This document shows, in pieces, positions 9,002-17,129 of a stretch of 24,934 bases of DNA. The notes below the pieces were generated by a model. That model made no database searches and was not told the DNA's origin. It worked only from the letters and a program-made list of their open reading frames with translations. The stretch's first letter is position 1. Each line of letters begins with the position of its first letter. Origin of the DNA: JAMZMI01 sp047632435 (lineage in GTDB: Bacteria > Bacteroidota > Bacteroidia > Cytophagales > Cyclobacteriaceae); NCBI GenBank assembly GCA_047632435.1, contig JBLICU010000052.1, positions 1-24,934 on the forward strand, given 5' to 3'. The position numbers were made by a program, and so were the translations under genes.

Positions 9002-9535
9002 TCACAATTTAAAATTTCCATCTTCTTCCAGCGCTGACTTCATACTCTTGAGTGCATTGCTAACATGTTTTTCCACTGTTTTGATATTTATATCCAGGGT
9101 GAGTGCGATTTCTTTATAGGGCATTTTGTCAATCCGACTCAAAAGAAAGGCTGCTCTTTGCTTTTCGGGAAGCTCTGAAATGGAACGTTCAAGTTTCTCT
9201 TTAAATTCATTTTCACGGTACAGAAACTCTGGATTTTGCTCCATACGGGCAGTTGTCATATCTGCACGTTTTTCAAATTTCAGTACTACCTTCTGATGAT
9301 CTATTTCATCCAAAAACATTCTATTAGCGGTGGTAAATAGGTAGCTTTTGGCCTTTTCAATAATCACTTTACTACAGTTGATCCAAAGCTTTGTAAATGC
9401 CTCCTGCGCAAAATCACTTGCCTTTTCCAAATCACCCAGCTTGTAATAAATGAAGTTTCTAAGCGACTTCACATTCGTTTCATAGATTCCTTGAAATACT
9501 TTTTCCTGACAAACTGAAGGCTGGTTCTCGTTCAA
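9002..9535 (-). CDS. ECF RNA polymerase sigma factor (FecI-like)
   Basis: This is a sigma-70 family ECF factor of about 177 residues that directs RNA polymerase to target promoters. Region 2 spans the segment from FQGIYETNVKSLRNFIYYKL to about residue 95 (with FAQEAFTKLW). Region 4 contains LPEKQRAAFLLSRIDKMPYK and the helix-turn-helix IALTLDINIKTVEKHVSNAL. No ATG exists before region 2. In-frame TTG codons lie at 9568, 9562 and 9535. I chose 9535, giving MNENQPSVCQEKVF, because the length fits the family and because a TATATTTG box at 9566-9573 would put the transcription start just upstream. The open frame runs to 9568. It is the first gene of the operon with fecR and the TonB receptor. Confidence 0.88.
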   Translation of the reverse strand: MNENQPSVCQEKVFQGIYETNVKSLRNFIYYKLGDLEKASDFAQEAFTKLWINCSKVIIEKAKSYLFTTANRMFLDEIDHQKVVLKFEKRADMTTARMEQNPEFLYRENEFKEKLERSISELPEKQRAAFLLSRIDKMPYKEIALTLDINIKTVEKHVSNALKSMKSALEEDGNFKL

Positions 9536-9565
9536 TCTTTCTACTTTATTAGTTTCATTCAAATT

Positions 9566-9573
9566 CAAATATA
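9566..9573 (-). promoter_or_regulatory. putative -7 box for the fecI/fecR/receptor operon
   Basis: On the minus strand the sequence is TATATTTG, a full match to the Bacteroidota -7 consensus TAnnTTTG. No clear TTG element lies 19-21 nt upstream. The box overlaps the longest possible reading frame of the sigma gene and so supports the internal TTG start at 9535 with a leader of roughly 20 nt. Confidence 0.4.
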
Positions 9574-9620
9574 ATGGAGAATAGTTATTGGTTGGTTGAG
9601 AATGGAGAATTGAAAATGGG

Positions 9621-9648
9621 GAGTTGAGAGTTGAGAGTTGAGAGTTGA
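9621..9648. repeat. four perfect tandem copies of GAGTTGA in a low-complexity intergenic patch
   Basis: GAGTTGA is repeated four times without change at 9621-9648. The surrounding stretch, about 9590-9670, is made of similar words (GAGAATGGAGAATTGA before, AAAGTGGAAAGTTGA after). It fills most of the 126-nt gap between the sigma gene and the symporter gene. Words from its right half recur at 17971-17997, which suggests a dispersed intergenic repeat family. No coding potential or strong hairpin was seen. Confidence 0.75.
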
Positions 9649-9695
9649 AAACTTAAAGTGGAAAGTTGAACTGAGACTGATAAATGACTAGTTAA

Positions 9696-10775
9696 TTATT
9701 CAATATCAACGGGCTTTCCCCTCCACCAAGTTGCTAATGAAGATCCTGTAATGTTCATCAACGGGCCAAATACTGCCGGAGCTAAACCCATAGTTGCAAC
9801 TTTACCCATTTGCAATGCGATACCTGATGCCAGTCCAGAGTTTTGCATGCCTACTTCTATGGCGATGGTTCTGCATGATTTTTTGTCCATACCAAACAAC
9901 CAACTGAATAGATAACCGAACGAATAACCCAAACAATTGTGAATCAATACTATTACAATAAGGAGAAAACCTATTTGCATCAAAGAATCCCGACCGGCTA
10001 CTGTAATTACTGTGATGATAATTGCAATGCCAGCCATTGAGATGATAGGTAGCAGTCTATCTAACCATGGAAATTTCCCATGAGCAAAATGATTAAAAAC
10101 AATTCCTGCACCAATCGGGAGTAATACGATCTGCGAAATGCTGATCAGCATACTCATGAATTCAATCGGAACTAGTTGATCAGCGAGCATCTTCATTAGA
10201 AAAGGAGTCATCACAGGCGCCATCAATGTAGCCACAGCAGTCAACGTAAGTGATAAGGCTAGATTTGCACCGGAGATATAAGCCATCACATTTGAAGCTA
10301 ATCCACTGGGCGAGCAACCTACCAAGATCACACCTGCTGCTATTTCTGGAGGTAAATCTGTCAATGATACCAACATAAATCCTACCAGAGGCATGATCGT
10401 GAATTGGCAGAGTAAACCTATCAAAACGCCTTTCGGCATTTTGACCACATTGACAAAATCCTGAAAACTCATGGCTGTGCCCATTCCAAACATGATCAGG
10501 ATCAACAATGGAATGATCAACCCTTTTAACTGATAGTCTCCCACACGGATAAACCACTCGGGAAAGGCCATTGAAGCCGAAACAACTGCGAATATTAAAA
10601 TGCTGAATGCAAATCCTTTAAGAGACTCAATGGCCGCTACGCCAAGCGATAGCAGAAGAAAAAATAGAATTAGAGATATTTTGAAAGCCATAGTCAATCC
10701 GACAACCCAAAATATACAAGCAGCAACACCCAACAATATGCTAACCGACAGTACCCCTTTGATAATCTTGTTCAT
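9696..10775 (-). CDS. BASS-family (bile acid:sodium symporter-like) membrane transporter
   Basis: The 359-residue integral membrane protein belongs to the SBF/BASS family, whose members carry organic anions or other solutes across the inner membrane with sodium. Family motifs at the two crossing helices are present: GCSPSGLAS at 153-161 and EVGMQNSG at 307-314, which supply the sodium-site residues. Two additional hydrophobic helices (about 5-60) precede the usual core, making the protein longer than the typical 300-320 residues. It is the last gene of a three-gene operon after a DUF1080 hydrolase and a small membrane protein (13-nt gap). The link to a secreted sugar-acting enzyme makes uptake of a released product possible, but the substrate is not readable from sequence. 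Confidence 0.9.
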   Translation of the reverse strand: MNKIIKGVLSVSILLGVAACIFWVVGLTMAFKISLILFFLLLSLGVAAIESLKGFAFSILIFAVVSASMAFPEWFIRVGDYQLKGLIIPLLILIMFGMGTAMSFQDFVNVVKMPKGVLIGLLCQFTIMPLVGFMLVSLTDLPPEIAAGVILVGCSPSGLASNVMAYISGANLALSLTLTAVATLMAPVMTPFLMKMLADQLVPIEFMSMLISISQIVLLPIGAGIVFNHFAHGKFPWLDRLLPIISMAGIAIIITVITVAGRDSLMQIGFLLIVIVLIHNCLGYSFGYLFSWLFGMDKKSCRTIAIEVGMQNSGLASGIALQMGKVATMGLAPAVFGPLMNITGSSLATWWRGKPVDIE

Positions 10776-10788
10776 AATTCAGGTCAAG

Positions 10789-11235
10789 TTATTTGGCTAT
10801 TAGCTGTTTGACCAATTGTTCGTATGCCATCGCTTGTTCCTTCCTCCTAAAAGTATTGAGAAGGATGGTTGACTCATCTTTTAACACCAAATAAATATTC
10901 AACTCACGATGACCATATCGCTTGATTGTTACTTTGTCCACATCCTTAATCGGGTAGGTAACTTCATTGAACCTAAGCTTAAAAAACGCCCTAAAAACAC
11001 TCAATTTGGAAGCACTCGTCCGCTCAAGAGTGGGCGCAAAAAACTTTGATCTTTTGATCATCACGAAAAATAGCAGGTAGACTATTACTACAATAATTAT
11101 GGATCCAATGGTACTGAATCCTTGCCCTTTCAATGCCTGAGTTATGAAAATGCATGACACTCCCGCGATTATGGTCATCAAAGACATCATTCGTGAATGC
11201 GTGCGATTATTAAGAGGAATCATTTTGATTGTCAC
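10789..11235 (-). CDS. small two-helix membrane protein of unknown function
   Basis: The 148-residue product is not one I recognise by name. Two adjacent hydrophobic helices (about 20-35 and 42-60, the second being IIIVVIVYLLFFVMI) are followed by an 85-residue basic soluble tail. The tail has alternating strands (EVTYPIKDVDKVTIKRY, ELNIYLVLKDESTILL) and a final helix (KEQAMAYEQLVKQLI), an arrangement resembling the bacterial PH-like domains of membrane-anchored 'YdbS/YcxB-like' proteins. The gene sits 4 nt after the DUF1080 gene and 13 nt before the symporter gene, so it is certainly co-transcribed with both. The start ATG at 11235 is the longest option; Met16 or Met17 is possible. Function unknown. 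Confidence 0.7.
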   Translation of the reverse strand: MTIKMIPLNNRTHSRMMSLMTIIAGVSCIFITQALKGQGFSTIGSIIIVVIVYLLFFVMIKRSKFFAPTLERTSASKLSVFRAFFKLRFNEVTYPIKDVDKVTIKRYGHRELNIYLVLKDESTILLNTFRRKEQAMAYEQLVKQLIAK

Positions 11236-11239
11236 AATT

Positions 11240-12067
11240 TTAAAGCTCTCGTACCCAAATGTTTCTGAAACGCATCAGATCACCATGATCCTGAATCACC
11301 AATGGGAGTTTGGAAGGATGGGCGATGTAATAGGATGTACCTCGATAACAAGTTGGCCCGATTAACGCCACATTATTTTGTGTCAAGACACCATTGTGAA
11401 AAACAGTGACTCGCGCAGGGCTTACAAGCGTTCCCTTATCTGAAAATTTTGGTGACATAAAAATAATATCATAACTCTGCCATTGCTCAGGTGGCCTTGA
11501 CGCGTTCACAAGGGGAATTACCTGCTTATAAATGGCAGAAGCCTGACCATTGCTATAGGTGGTGTTTTCGAATGAGTTCAAAACCTGCACTTCATACATA
11601 CCCATAAATATGATTCCGCTATTGCCTCCCCCTTGACCTTTTTTATCCGCAGGCATGATAGGTGCCGTCCATTCCACATGCAGCTGAATATCACCTAAAG
11701 CTTTTTTCGTGGCTATAGATCCAGCTCCCGAAAGCACTTCTAGTTCGTTATTTTTTATTGTCCATCCAGCTTTCATTCCTTTGAAATTAGGATCTGTTTT
11801 CGGAATCATCACTTCAAATCCCTCCATGTCATTGGGTGATCCGAATTGTGCTTTTTGCCATTGATCCAAGTTCTTACCGTCAAACAAGACCATTGCATCC
11901 GATGGAGCCGAAGTGCCCTTCCCTGGCGTCACAATAGGTACGTCTTTGTACAACTCAGTTACTACAGGGTCTTTCTCCGAAATTGGGAAATCTTGCGCAT
12001 AGACATTAAAAATGATGGTAAGTGAAAATAGCGTAATTGATAATCGCATGTTTTGGGTTTTGATCAT
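11240..12067 (-). CDS. DUF1080 (3-keto-disaccharide hydrolase-like) exported protein
   Basis: The 275-residue secreted protein has a signal peptide (about 1-25, ending NVYA-Q) and one DUF1080 domain (about 57-275), a concanavalin-like beta-sandwich. Family segments seen are LFDGKNLDQWQ, GWTIKNNELEVLSGAGSI, DIQLHVEW, GGGNSGIIFMGMYEVQVL, WQSYDIIF, PARVTVFHNGVLTQNN and IVIQDHG-like PLVIQDHGDLMRFRNIWVR. Some members have been shown to hydrolyse 3-keto-glycosides; most are uncharacterised. Its first-gene position before a small membrane protein and a BASS symporter suggests a periplasmic hydrolysis-and-uptake unit. The start could be ATG 12067 or the Met seven codons in (12049), which gives a more usual signal peptide. 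Confidence 0.88.
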   Translation of the reverse strand: MIKTQNMRLSITLFSLTIIFNVYAQDFPISEKDPVVTELYKDVPIVTPGKGTSAPSDAMVLFDGKNLDQWQKAQFGSPNDMEGFEVMIPKTDPNFKGMKAGWTIKNNELEVLSGAGSIATKKALGDIQLHVEWTAPIMPADKKGQGGGNSGIIFMGMYEVQVLNSFENTTYSNGQASAIYKQVIPLVNASRPPEQWQSYDIIFMSPKFSDKGTLVSPARVTVFHNGVLTQNNVALIGPTCYRGTSYYIAHPSKLPLVIQDHGDLMRFRNIWVREL

Positions 12068-12172
12068 AGGCTAAATCTAGAGAAAGTCTGTTAGACTGAG
12101 AGAATACATTTTATCAAAAAATTGGCTTATTTAGAAAAATATGCTGGCAATCAATCATTTTCGGTTTGGATT

Positions 12173-12213
12173 AAAAAAAATAAAAAAGCCATCCCAAGAA
12201 AGTTGGAATGGCT
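12173..12213 (-). terminator. rho-independent terminator of the repeat-lipoprotein gene
   Basis: An 11-bp stem with one mismatch pairs 12187-12197 with 12203-12213 around a 5-nt loop (GAAAG). On the minus strand it is followed by a T-rich run read from 12186 down to 12173. It lies 25 nt after the stop codon at 12238. Stem and tract are both strong. Confidence 0.88.
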
Positions 12214-12237
12214 CAAATAAAGCTTGTAAACTAGGTT

Positions 12238-14880
12238 TTACCTGATCAGACCCGTTCCATAATTCACATCCAAAACTCTGGTAATACCACTATAAGATGA
12301 ATAGCTGGAAGTACCACTAAAAGGCACTGCCAATCCAGGATTATTTCCGTTGACATAACCAACTCCGCCATTTCCGACAACTACATCAGCAATTCTGCCA
12401 TTTGCGATGGTTACAGTTCCGGCAAAACCTGAGCCTTTTGTTGATTCTATTAAAATATTTGCAGCTTTATAATTACTACCACCACTGATTACATTGACCG
12501 AAGAGATCACTCCATCCGTTACTTCAATTGCAGCTTCTGCCGGATTGGCAATAAGTAACTTATTAACCGCATCATAGGATGTTCCAGGATCAAGGAATAT
12601 TACCTCAATTGACGATACATTGATATATCCACTTCCAGAATTCGTTAGTGCAATAGATGTCACTCGCCCGTCAGTCAAATTGGCAATTGCAGTAGCACTT
12701 GTGCCTGCTCCACTTTGATCTATAATTAATATATCCGGTGCGGCTAGATAACCTGAGCCTTGATCCGAAATGCTAAATCCACTGATTTTCATTTCGTCAA
12801 ATTCAGTTTGCGCTAATGCACCACTACCTGATAAGATTGATATGGTAGGAAAATTATAATAACCTCTTCCATTATCAGTTATTTGAATGCCTGTGAGCCT
12901 ACCATTGGAAATGACAGCCGTTCCCAGAGCTCTTCTTGCCCCAGGGCCATTGTAATCTGGTGCACTAAATACCACCAAAGGTGTATTGATATAAAGATCA
13001 GCATTTGTACCACCAAAGGCGGCAGTGATCTGATAACTTTCAATGCTTTGTCCTTCCCAAACAGCCGTAGCTGAAGCCGAATTTACAAGTGCAGTTACAA
13101 ATGTAACGCCATCACCAGGGGAATATCCTGATCCTGCATTGGCAATTTGGATGTTGCTCAATCCGAAATTATTTCCTGGATCAATTTGAATGGTGAGCTG
13201 TGCTCCAGAACCGCCTGAAGAGCTTATAATTATATCGTCTATTGCTGCGTAAAATTGACCTGGACTGGTGATTGTCACTGAAGTTATCGCTCCGGTACCA
13301 TCCACTGTTCCTACCTGTGCCGTTGCTCCCTGTCCAACTGAAAAACCGACAGTTGGTGCGCCTGTGTAGCCATAACCACGATCAATGACTACTACATTGG
13401 CCACATTTCCCTGGTTGTTCATGTTCACTGAAACATCCGGAACGCCTGCTACAGAACCTTCCAAAACTCCATTGAACAACACAAAAGGTGAAACTGGTCC
13501 ATTGCTCCAATAAACTCCTGAACTTGATAATTGAACTGTGCCAACACCACCGCCAATATCAGATCCACTGTCTATATCAATTGGATATAAACCACTTACT
13601 TGGGCAAGTGCCCCAGCACCTTCAGAAATGGTTATCAGTGGTGACGATATATATCCATTTCCACCATCAGTCAGAGTAATACCCGTTACTGTTCCGTTTG
13701 AAAAGGTGGCAGTGGCAGTTGCCTGAGTGCCTCCTGCCGTAGCTGGTGCAGAAATAATCACTTGCGGCGTACCTTGAAAATTCTGTCCTCCATTGATAAG
13801 GTTGATGGCAGTAATGCTACCAGTTCCTGAAACTTCTGCTGTAGCCAAAGCTCCTCCTCCGGCTTCAAAAACTGCAATGGGTGCAAGTGTTGTAGTTGGT
13901 ACTGCGCTTGCCGTATGGTCCGGCCCATAAACCGCTGAAACGGTTCTTTCCGTCAAGTCACCATTGTCTTGAACATAGGCCACCTGATTCGAAATAAAAT
14001 CAGAGTAAACCAGCCGAATTGGCAATCCTGAAGGGCTGGCAGGCAATAAAAAGGAGTAATCACCGGATGCATCTATTGATGATTTAAATACAGGGCTATA
14101 TCCAAATGAAATCAGATTATCAGTAAATAGTGTTTTATTAATGTTCAGCAAGTATGTTTCTTTAAAACTCACATTCTCCACATCAATTGATGCTAAAAAT
14201 ACCGTACCTGACGGCACAAATTCAGTAGATGAGTTTGTTAAATCAGTTTCAACTGTGGCTCGTCCTATCAATGTGTTTGAATTTTCCCCGGTTATAGCGA
14301 AAATGGCAAATGTATGTCCCAAAGAACTATTGATTACATAATCCATGTAGTCTTCATTGTCAATGAGCTCCTGAGTTGGTCTGATCAAGGTTTCCGTAGA
14401 AAACTCTAATGTGGTATAATTAGTGGCAGAAATGGAGCCATTGATGATCCCTCTACCTACATTTTCAAATTGAGCCAACCCATTTGTAGTAACGACAGTT
14501 TGAGTTTGGCCAAATTGGGAAATGGTAACAGTCACCTGCGTATCAAATTCCGCCTTTCGACCACCGGTAGATTCACCAGTACCAACGGATGTGTTGCTTC
14601 CTTCGAAGACTACTATGTTATATGTGAATGGAAGTTTTCCATCACTAAGAGCCGTCAAAGAGTCCACTCTGATGAGTGAGTCAACGTATATTGAATAATC
14701 TAATGCCTTCATAGCCAATACGAATTCCAATGAATCCAGATATTGGGAATATTGTAAGGAATCTGCCTTAGCTGTGATTTCTTCAATCTCCTTTTCCAGC
14801 TTCTTGACTTCATCGTCGTTGCAGGATTGGAAGAGAATAACAGAAAATAAAAAAGATACTACTATACTAATTTTTTTCAT
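12238..14880 (-). CDS. large surface lipoprotein made of degenerate GxGY beta repeats
   Basis: The 880-residue product starts with a lipoprotein signal peptide, MKKISIVVSFLFSVILFQSC, with Cys20 as lipidation site. NDDE directly after it resembles the Bacteroidota export signal for the cell surface. Residues 23-60 (KKLEKEIEEITAKADSLQYS and on) look like a coiled coil, and a carboxypeptidase-regulatory-like segment follows (about 75-165). From about residue 330 to the end there are about ten copies of a 38-50 residue unit of the form 'GrvtsI.itn.GsGY...P.i.is...G.gA.a.a'. Examples are ITLTDGGNGYISSPLITIS, IQITDNGRGYYNFPTISIL and IALTNSGSGYINVSSIEVIF. Similar units occur in adhesins and phage fibres; the fold is probably a repetitive beta structure. 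No enzyme domain was seen. It is monocistronic with its own terminator. Role inferred: structural or adhesive. Confidence 0.85.
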   Translation of the reverse strand: MKKISIVVSFLFSVILFQSCNDDEVKKLEKEIEEITAKADSLQYSQYLDSLEFVLAMKALDYSIYVDSLIRVDSLTALSDGKLPFTYNIVVFEGSNTSVGTGESTGGRKAEFDTQVTVTISQFGQTQTVVTTNGLAQFENVGRGIINGSISATNYTTLEFSTETLIRPTQELIDNEDYMDYVINSSLGHTFAIFAITGENSNTLIGRATVETDLTNSSTEFVPSGTVFLASIDVENVSFKETYLLNINKTLFTDNLISFGYSPVFKSSIDASGDYSFLLPASPSGLPIRLVYSDFISNQVAYVQDNGDLTERTVSAVYGPDHTASAVPTTTLAPIAVFEAGGGALATAEVSGTGSITAINLINGGQNFQGTPQVIISAPATAGGTQATATATFSNGTVTGITLTDGGNGYISSPLITISEGAGALAQVSGLYPIDIDSGSDIGGGVGTVQLSSSGVYWSNGPVSPFVLFNGVLEGSVAGVPDVSVNMNNQGNVANVVVIDRGYGYTGAPTVGFSVGQGATAQVGTVDGTGAITSVTITSPGQFYAAIDDIIISSSGGSGAQLTIQIDPGNNFGLSNIQIANAGSGYSPGDGVTFVTALVNSASATAVWEGQSIESYQITAAFGGTNADLYINTPLVVFSAPDYNGPGARRALGTAVISNGRLTGIQITDNGRGYYNFPTISILSGSGALAQTEFDEMKISGFSISDQGSGYLAAPDILIIDQSGAGTSATAIANLTDGRVTSIALTNSGSGYINVSSIEVIFLDPGTSYDAVNKLLIANPAEAAIEVTDGVISSVNVISGGSNYKAANILIESTKGSGFAGTVTIANGRIADVVVGNGGVGYVNGNNPGLAVPFSGTSSYSSYSGITRVLDVNYGTGLIR

Positions 14881-14987
14881 AATTAAAGATTTAGGGTGAG
14901 AGATGAATTAGACCACATAGTTAACAAATCGATTACAATTAAATATTAACATAGAATGATATAATTGATTTATTTCAAGTTTTCGCA

Positions 14988-14995
14988 CAAAATTA
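14988..14995 (-). promoter_or_regulatory. putative -7 box upstream of the repeat-lipoprotein gene
   Basis: The minus strand reads TAATTTTG, a full match to TAnnTTTG, about 107 nt before the ATG at 14880. The intervening AT-rich stretch would be a long leader. No clear -33 TTG is present, so this is a weak assignment. Confidence 0.25.
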
Positions 14996-15068
14996 AACTA
15001 TCATAAAGTAATAAAAGTTATCCATTTTTGGCTAGTTCATCAAAGCTCAAATGGCAAAATTTGAATAT

Positions 15069-15096
15069 AAAAAAACCACCTCGTTTGACGAGGTGG
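15069..15096 (-). terminator. rho-independent terminator of sucC
   Basis: A perfect 8-bp stem pairs CCACCTCG (15076-15083) with CGAGGTGG (15089-15096) around TTTGA. On the minus strand it is followed by seven T (15075 down to 15069). It begins 27 nt after the sucC stop. Confidence 0.92.
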
Positions 15097-15122
15097 CGCG
15101 TAATAATTAAATCTGAAAAGGC

Positions 15123-16334
15123 CTATGCCAATACTGCTTTTACTTTCTCAGCTGCATCTTTCAATACAATTGCAGATGTAACTTTCAAACCTGATTCTTC
15201 GATAATTTTAGCACCTTCTTCAGCATTGGTTCCCTGAAGTCTTACAATGATTGGCACTCTGATTTCTCCGATATTTTTGTATGCTTCCACTACTCCGCTT
15301 GCTACTCTGTCGCAACGAACGATACCTCCAAAGATATTGATAAGAATGGCTTTCACATTTGGGTCTTTCAGGATAATTCTGAAGCCAGCTTCTACGGTTT
15401 GAGCATTTGCCCCACCCCCTACATCCAAAAAGTTGGCTGGCTCGCCACCTGATAATTTGATAATATCCATGGTTGCCATCGCCAGACCGGCACCATTGAC
15501 CATGCATCCCACATTTCCGTCCAATTTCACATAATTCAGCCCATTATGACCTGCTTCTACTTCCAATGGATCTTCTTCGCTTAAATCTCTCAGCTCAGCT
15601 AAATCTTTATGTCTGTACAATGCATTATCATCCAGATTTACTTTGGCATCCACGGCCAAAATTTTATCATCTGATGTTTTTAATACCGGGTTAATCTCAA
15701 ATTGGGAAGAATCCGTGCCCAAATATGCTTTATATAGTGAAAAGATAAATTTCACCATTCCTTTAAAACCCTCACCTTCCAAGCCAAGTGCAAACGCTAC
15801 TTTTCGAGCCTGAAATCCTTGAAGCCCGATGGCGGGATCGATCCATTCCTTGATAATTTTTTCTGGAGTTTCAGTAGCCACTGTTTCAATGTCCATTCCA
15901 CCTTCTGTAGAAGCCATGATCACATTACACCCTTTTGCCCTGTCTAGTAAAATGGACAAGTAATATTCTTTTGGCTCTGAAGCACCTGGATAATAAACAT
16001 CCTGAGCGATAAGCACCTTGCCTACTTTTTTACCTTCTGGCCCTGTCTGATGCGTAACCAAAGTCCCACCCAATATGGCTTTAGATTTTGCAACTACTTC
16101 ATCAAAATTTTTGGCAATCACTACTCCATTAGATCCGGTCTCTTTGACTTTGCCTTTTCCTCTACCACCCGCATGAATCTGCGCTTTGATTACATACCAG
16201 GTAGTGCCCGTTTCTCTGTTAAGTTCTTTTGCTGCTTCAAGTGCCTTTTCAGGCGTGTCAGCAACGATACCTTCCTGGATGGCTACACCATATCCTTTTA
16301 GGATTTGCTTGGCTTGATATTCGTGGATATTCAT
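15123..16334 (-). CDS. sucC: succinyl-CoA synthetase (ADP-forming), beta subunit
   Basis: The 403-residue protein is the nucleotide-binding beta subunit of succinate-CoA ligase, which in the TCA cycle converts succinyl-CoA, ADP and phosphate to succinate, CoA and ATP with the SucD alpha subunit. It starts MNIHEYQAKQIL as the family does. Next come an ATP-grasp region (WYVIKAQIHAGGRGKGKVKE; LVTHQTGPEGKKV; EINPVL; VDAKVNLDDNALYRH) and the C-terminal CoA-ligase domain with GYNGLNYVKL-type HNGLNYVKLDGNVGCMVNGA, FLDVGGGANA and INIFGGIVRCDRVA, the last being the phosphate-binding GGI motif. The length is near the usual 390-400. sucD is not adjacent, and the gene is a single transcription unit with a clear terminator. 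Confidence 0.98.
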   Translation of the reverse strand: MNIHEYQAKQILKGYGVAIQEGIVADTPEKALEAAKELNRETGTTWYVIKAQIHAGGRGKGKVKETGSNGVVIAKNFDEVVAKSKAILGGTLVTHQTGPEGKKVGKVLIAQDVYYPGASEPKEYYLSILLDRAKGCNVIMASTEGGMDIETVATETPEKIIKEWIDPAIGLQGFQARKVAFALGLEGEGFKGMVKFIFSLYKAYLGTDSSQFEINPVLKTSDDKILAVDAKVNLDDNALYRHKDLAELRDLSEEDPLEVEAGHNGLNYVKLDGNVGCMVNGAGLAMATMDIIKLSGGEPANFLDVGGGANAQTVEAGFRIILKDPNVKAILINIFGGIVRCDRVASGVVEAYKNIGEIRVPIIVRLQGTNAEEGAKIIEESGLKVTSAIVLKDAAEKVKAVLA

Positions 16335-16394
16335 GAATTCTTGATTTTGAGGTAAAGGGCAATTGGATTTGCCTTGTTGCTTATTTTTCTGTTG

Positions 16395-16425
16395 CGAATC
16401 TACATTATAAGGCTTGGTTTTTCAA
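16395..16425 (-). promoter_or_regulatory. putative promoter for sucC
   Basis: On the minus strand TTG (16425-16423) is followed after 20 nt by TAGATTCG (16402-16395), seven of eight matches to TAnnTTTG with standard spacing. It lies 60 nt before the sucC ATG, in the 141-nt gap shared with the divergent ABC ATPase gene. Consensus match only. Confidence 0.4.
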
Positions 16426-16441
16426 GAATTGAATCATTTGG

Positions 16442-16471
16442 TTTGGTTAAATAAACCTATCTCTATATTTG
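16442..16471 (+). promoter_or_regulatory. putative promoter for the LolD-like/EamA operon, giving a leaderless or near-leaderless mRNA
   Basis: TTTG at 16442-16445 and TATATTTG at 16464-16471, 18 nt apart, both match the Bacteroidota consensus (TTTG and TAnnTTTG) exactly. The start codon at 16476 is only 4 nt after the box, where transcription itself should begin. The ATG is well supported by the protein family. Confidence 0.55.
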
Positions 16472-16475
16472 CGCC

Positions 16476-17129
16476 ATGCTAAAAGCCCAAGGTATTTATA
16501 AAGCATATGGCGTCCTACCTGTATTGAAAGGAATCGAGTTGCATATCAAACCCAGTGAAATCGTATCCATAGTAGGTTCTTCTGGTGCCGGGAAAAGTAC
16601 ACTCCTGCATATATTGGGTACTTTGGACAGGCCAGATAAAGGAATGCTCAGCATCAATAACATGAATGTATTTGGACTTTCGTCTCAAAAACTCGCAGCA
16701 TTCCGAAACAAAGAAATCGGTTTCATTTTCCAATTTCACAATCTGTTGCCTGAGTTTACAGCACTAGAAAATATTACTATTCCAGGACTCATAGGCGGCA
16801 GGCCTGAAAATGAAGTTAAAAAGCGTGCAAAAGAATTGATGCAACTCTTGAATATTTCAGAACGAGCCGAACACAAACCTTCAGAATTATCAGGTGGAGA
16901 ACAACAACGTGTTTCTGTAGCTCGCGCTTTGATCAATAGCCCTTCAATCATTTTTGCGGATGAACCGAGTGGAAATCTCGATTCGAAAAATGCAGAGGAG
17001 CTGCACCAATTGTTCTTTGATCTAAGGACGGAATTGAATCAAACCTTTGTGATCGTTACTCACAATGAGCATTTGGCTGATATGGCTGATCGTAAGCTGG
17101 TCATTACCGACGGAATAATGGAGATCTGA
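16476..17129 (+). CDS. lolD: ABC transporter ATP-binding protein, LolD/MacB type
   Basis: The 217-residue ATPase belongs to the LolD/FtsE/MacB group, whose members power lipoprotein release from the inner membrane or mechanotransmission by FtsX/LolCE-like permeases. Motifs seen: Walker A GSSGAGKST (34-42), Q-loop at Gln86 in FIFQFHNLLPEFTALEN, signature LSGGEQQ (138-144), Walker B IIFADEP with Glu163, D-loop SGNLDS and switch His196 in VTHNEH. The FQFHxLLPEFTAxEN segment is the usual LolD signature. No permease gene is adjacent: the next gene, which overlaps it by one base (TGATG), encodes an EamA transporter. Assignment to lipoprotein sorting is therefore by similarity only; MacB-type export is the alternative. 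Confidence 0.88.
   Translation: MLKAQGIYKAYGVLPVLKGIELHIKPSEIVSIVGSSGAGKSTLLHILGTLDRPDKGMLSINNMNVFGLSSQKLAAFRNKEIGFIFQFHNLLPEFTALENITIPGLIGGRPENEVKKRAKELMQLLNISERAEHKPSELSGGEQQRVSVARALINSPSIIFADEPSGNLDSKNAEELHQLFFDLRTELNQTFVIVTHNEHLADMADRKLVITDGIMEI

Noticed and set aside
9621..9648. Tandem GAGTTGA copies as a CRISPR-like array
   Set aside because: Units are 7 nt and contiguous, with no spacers and no cas genes nearby.
10180..10557. 125-codon minus-strand open frame within the symporter gene
   Set aside because: It is an out-of-frame reading of the symporter coding region, with Cys/Arg-rich composition typical of a shadow frame.
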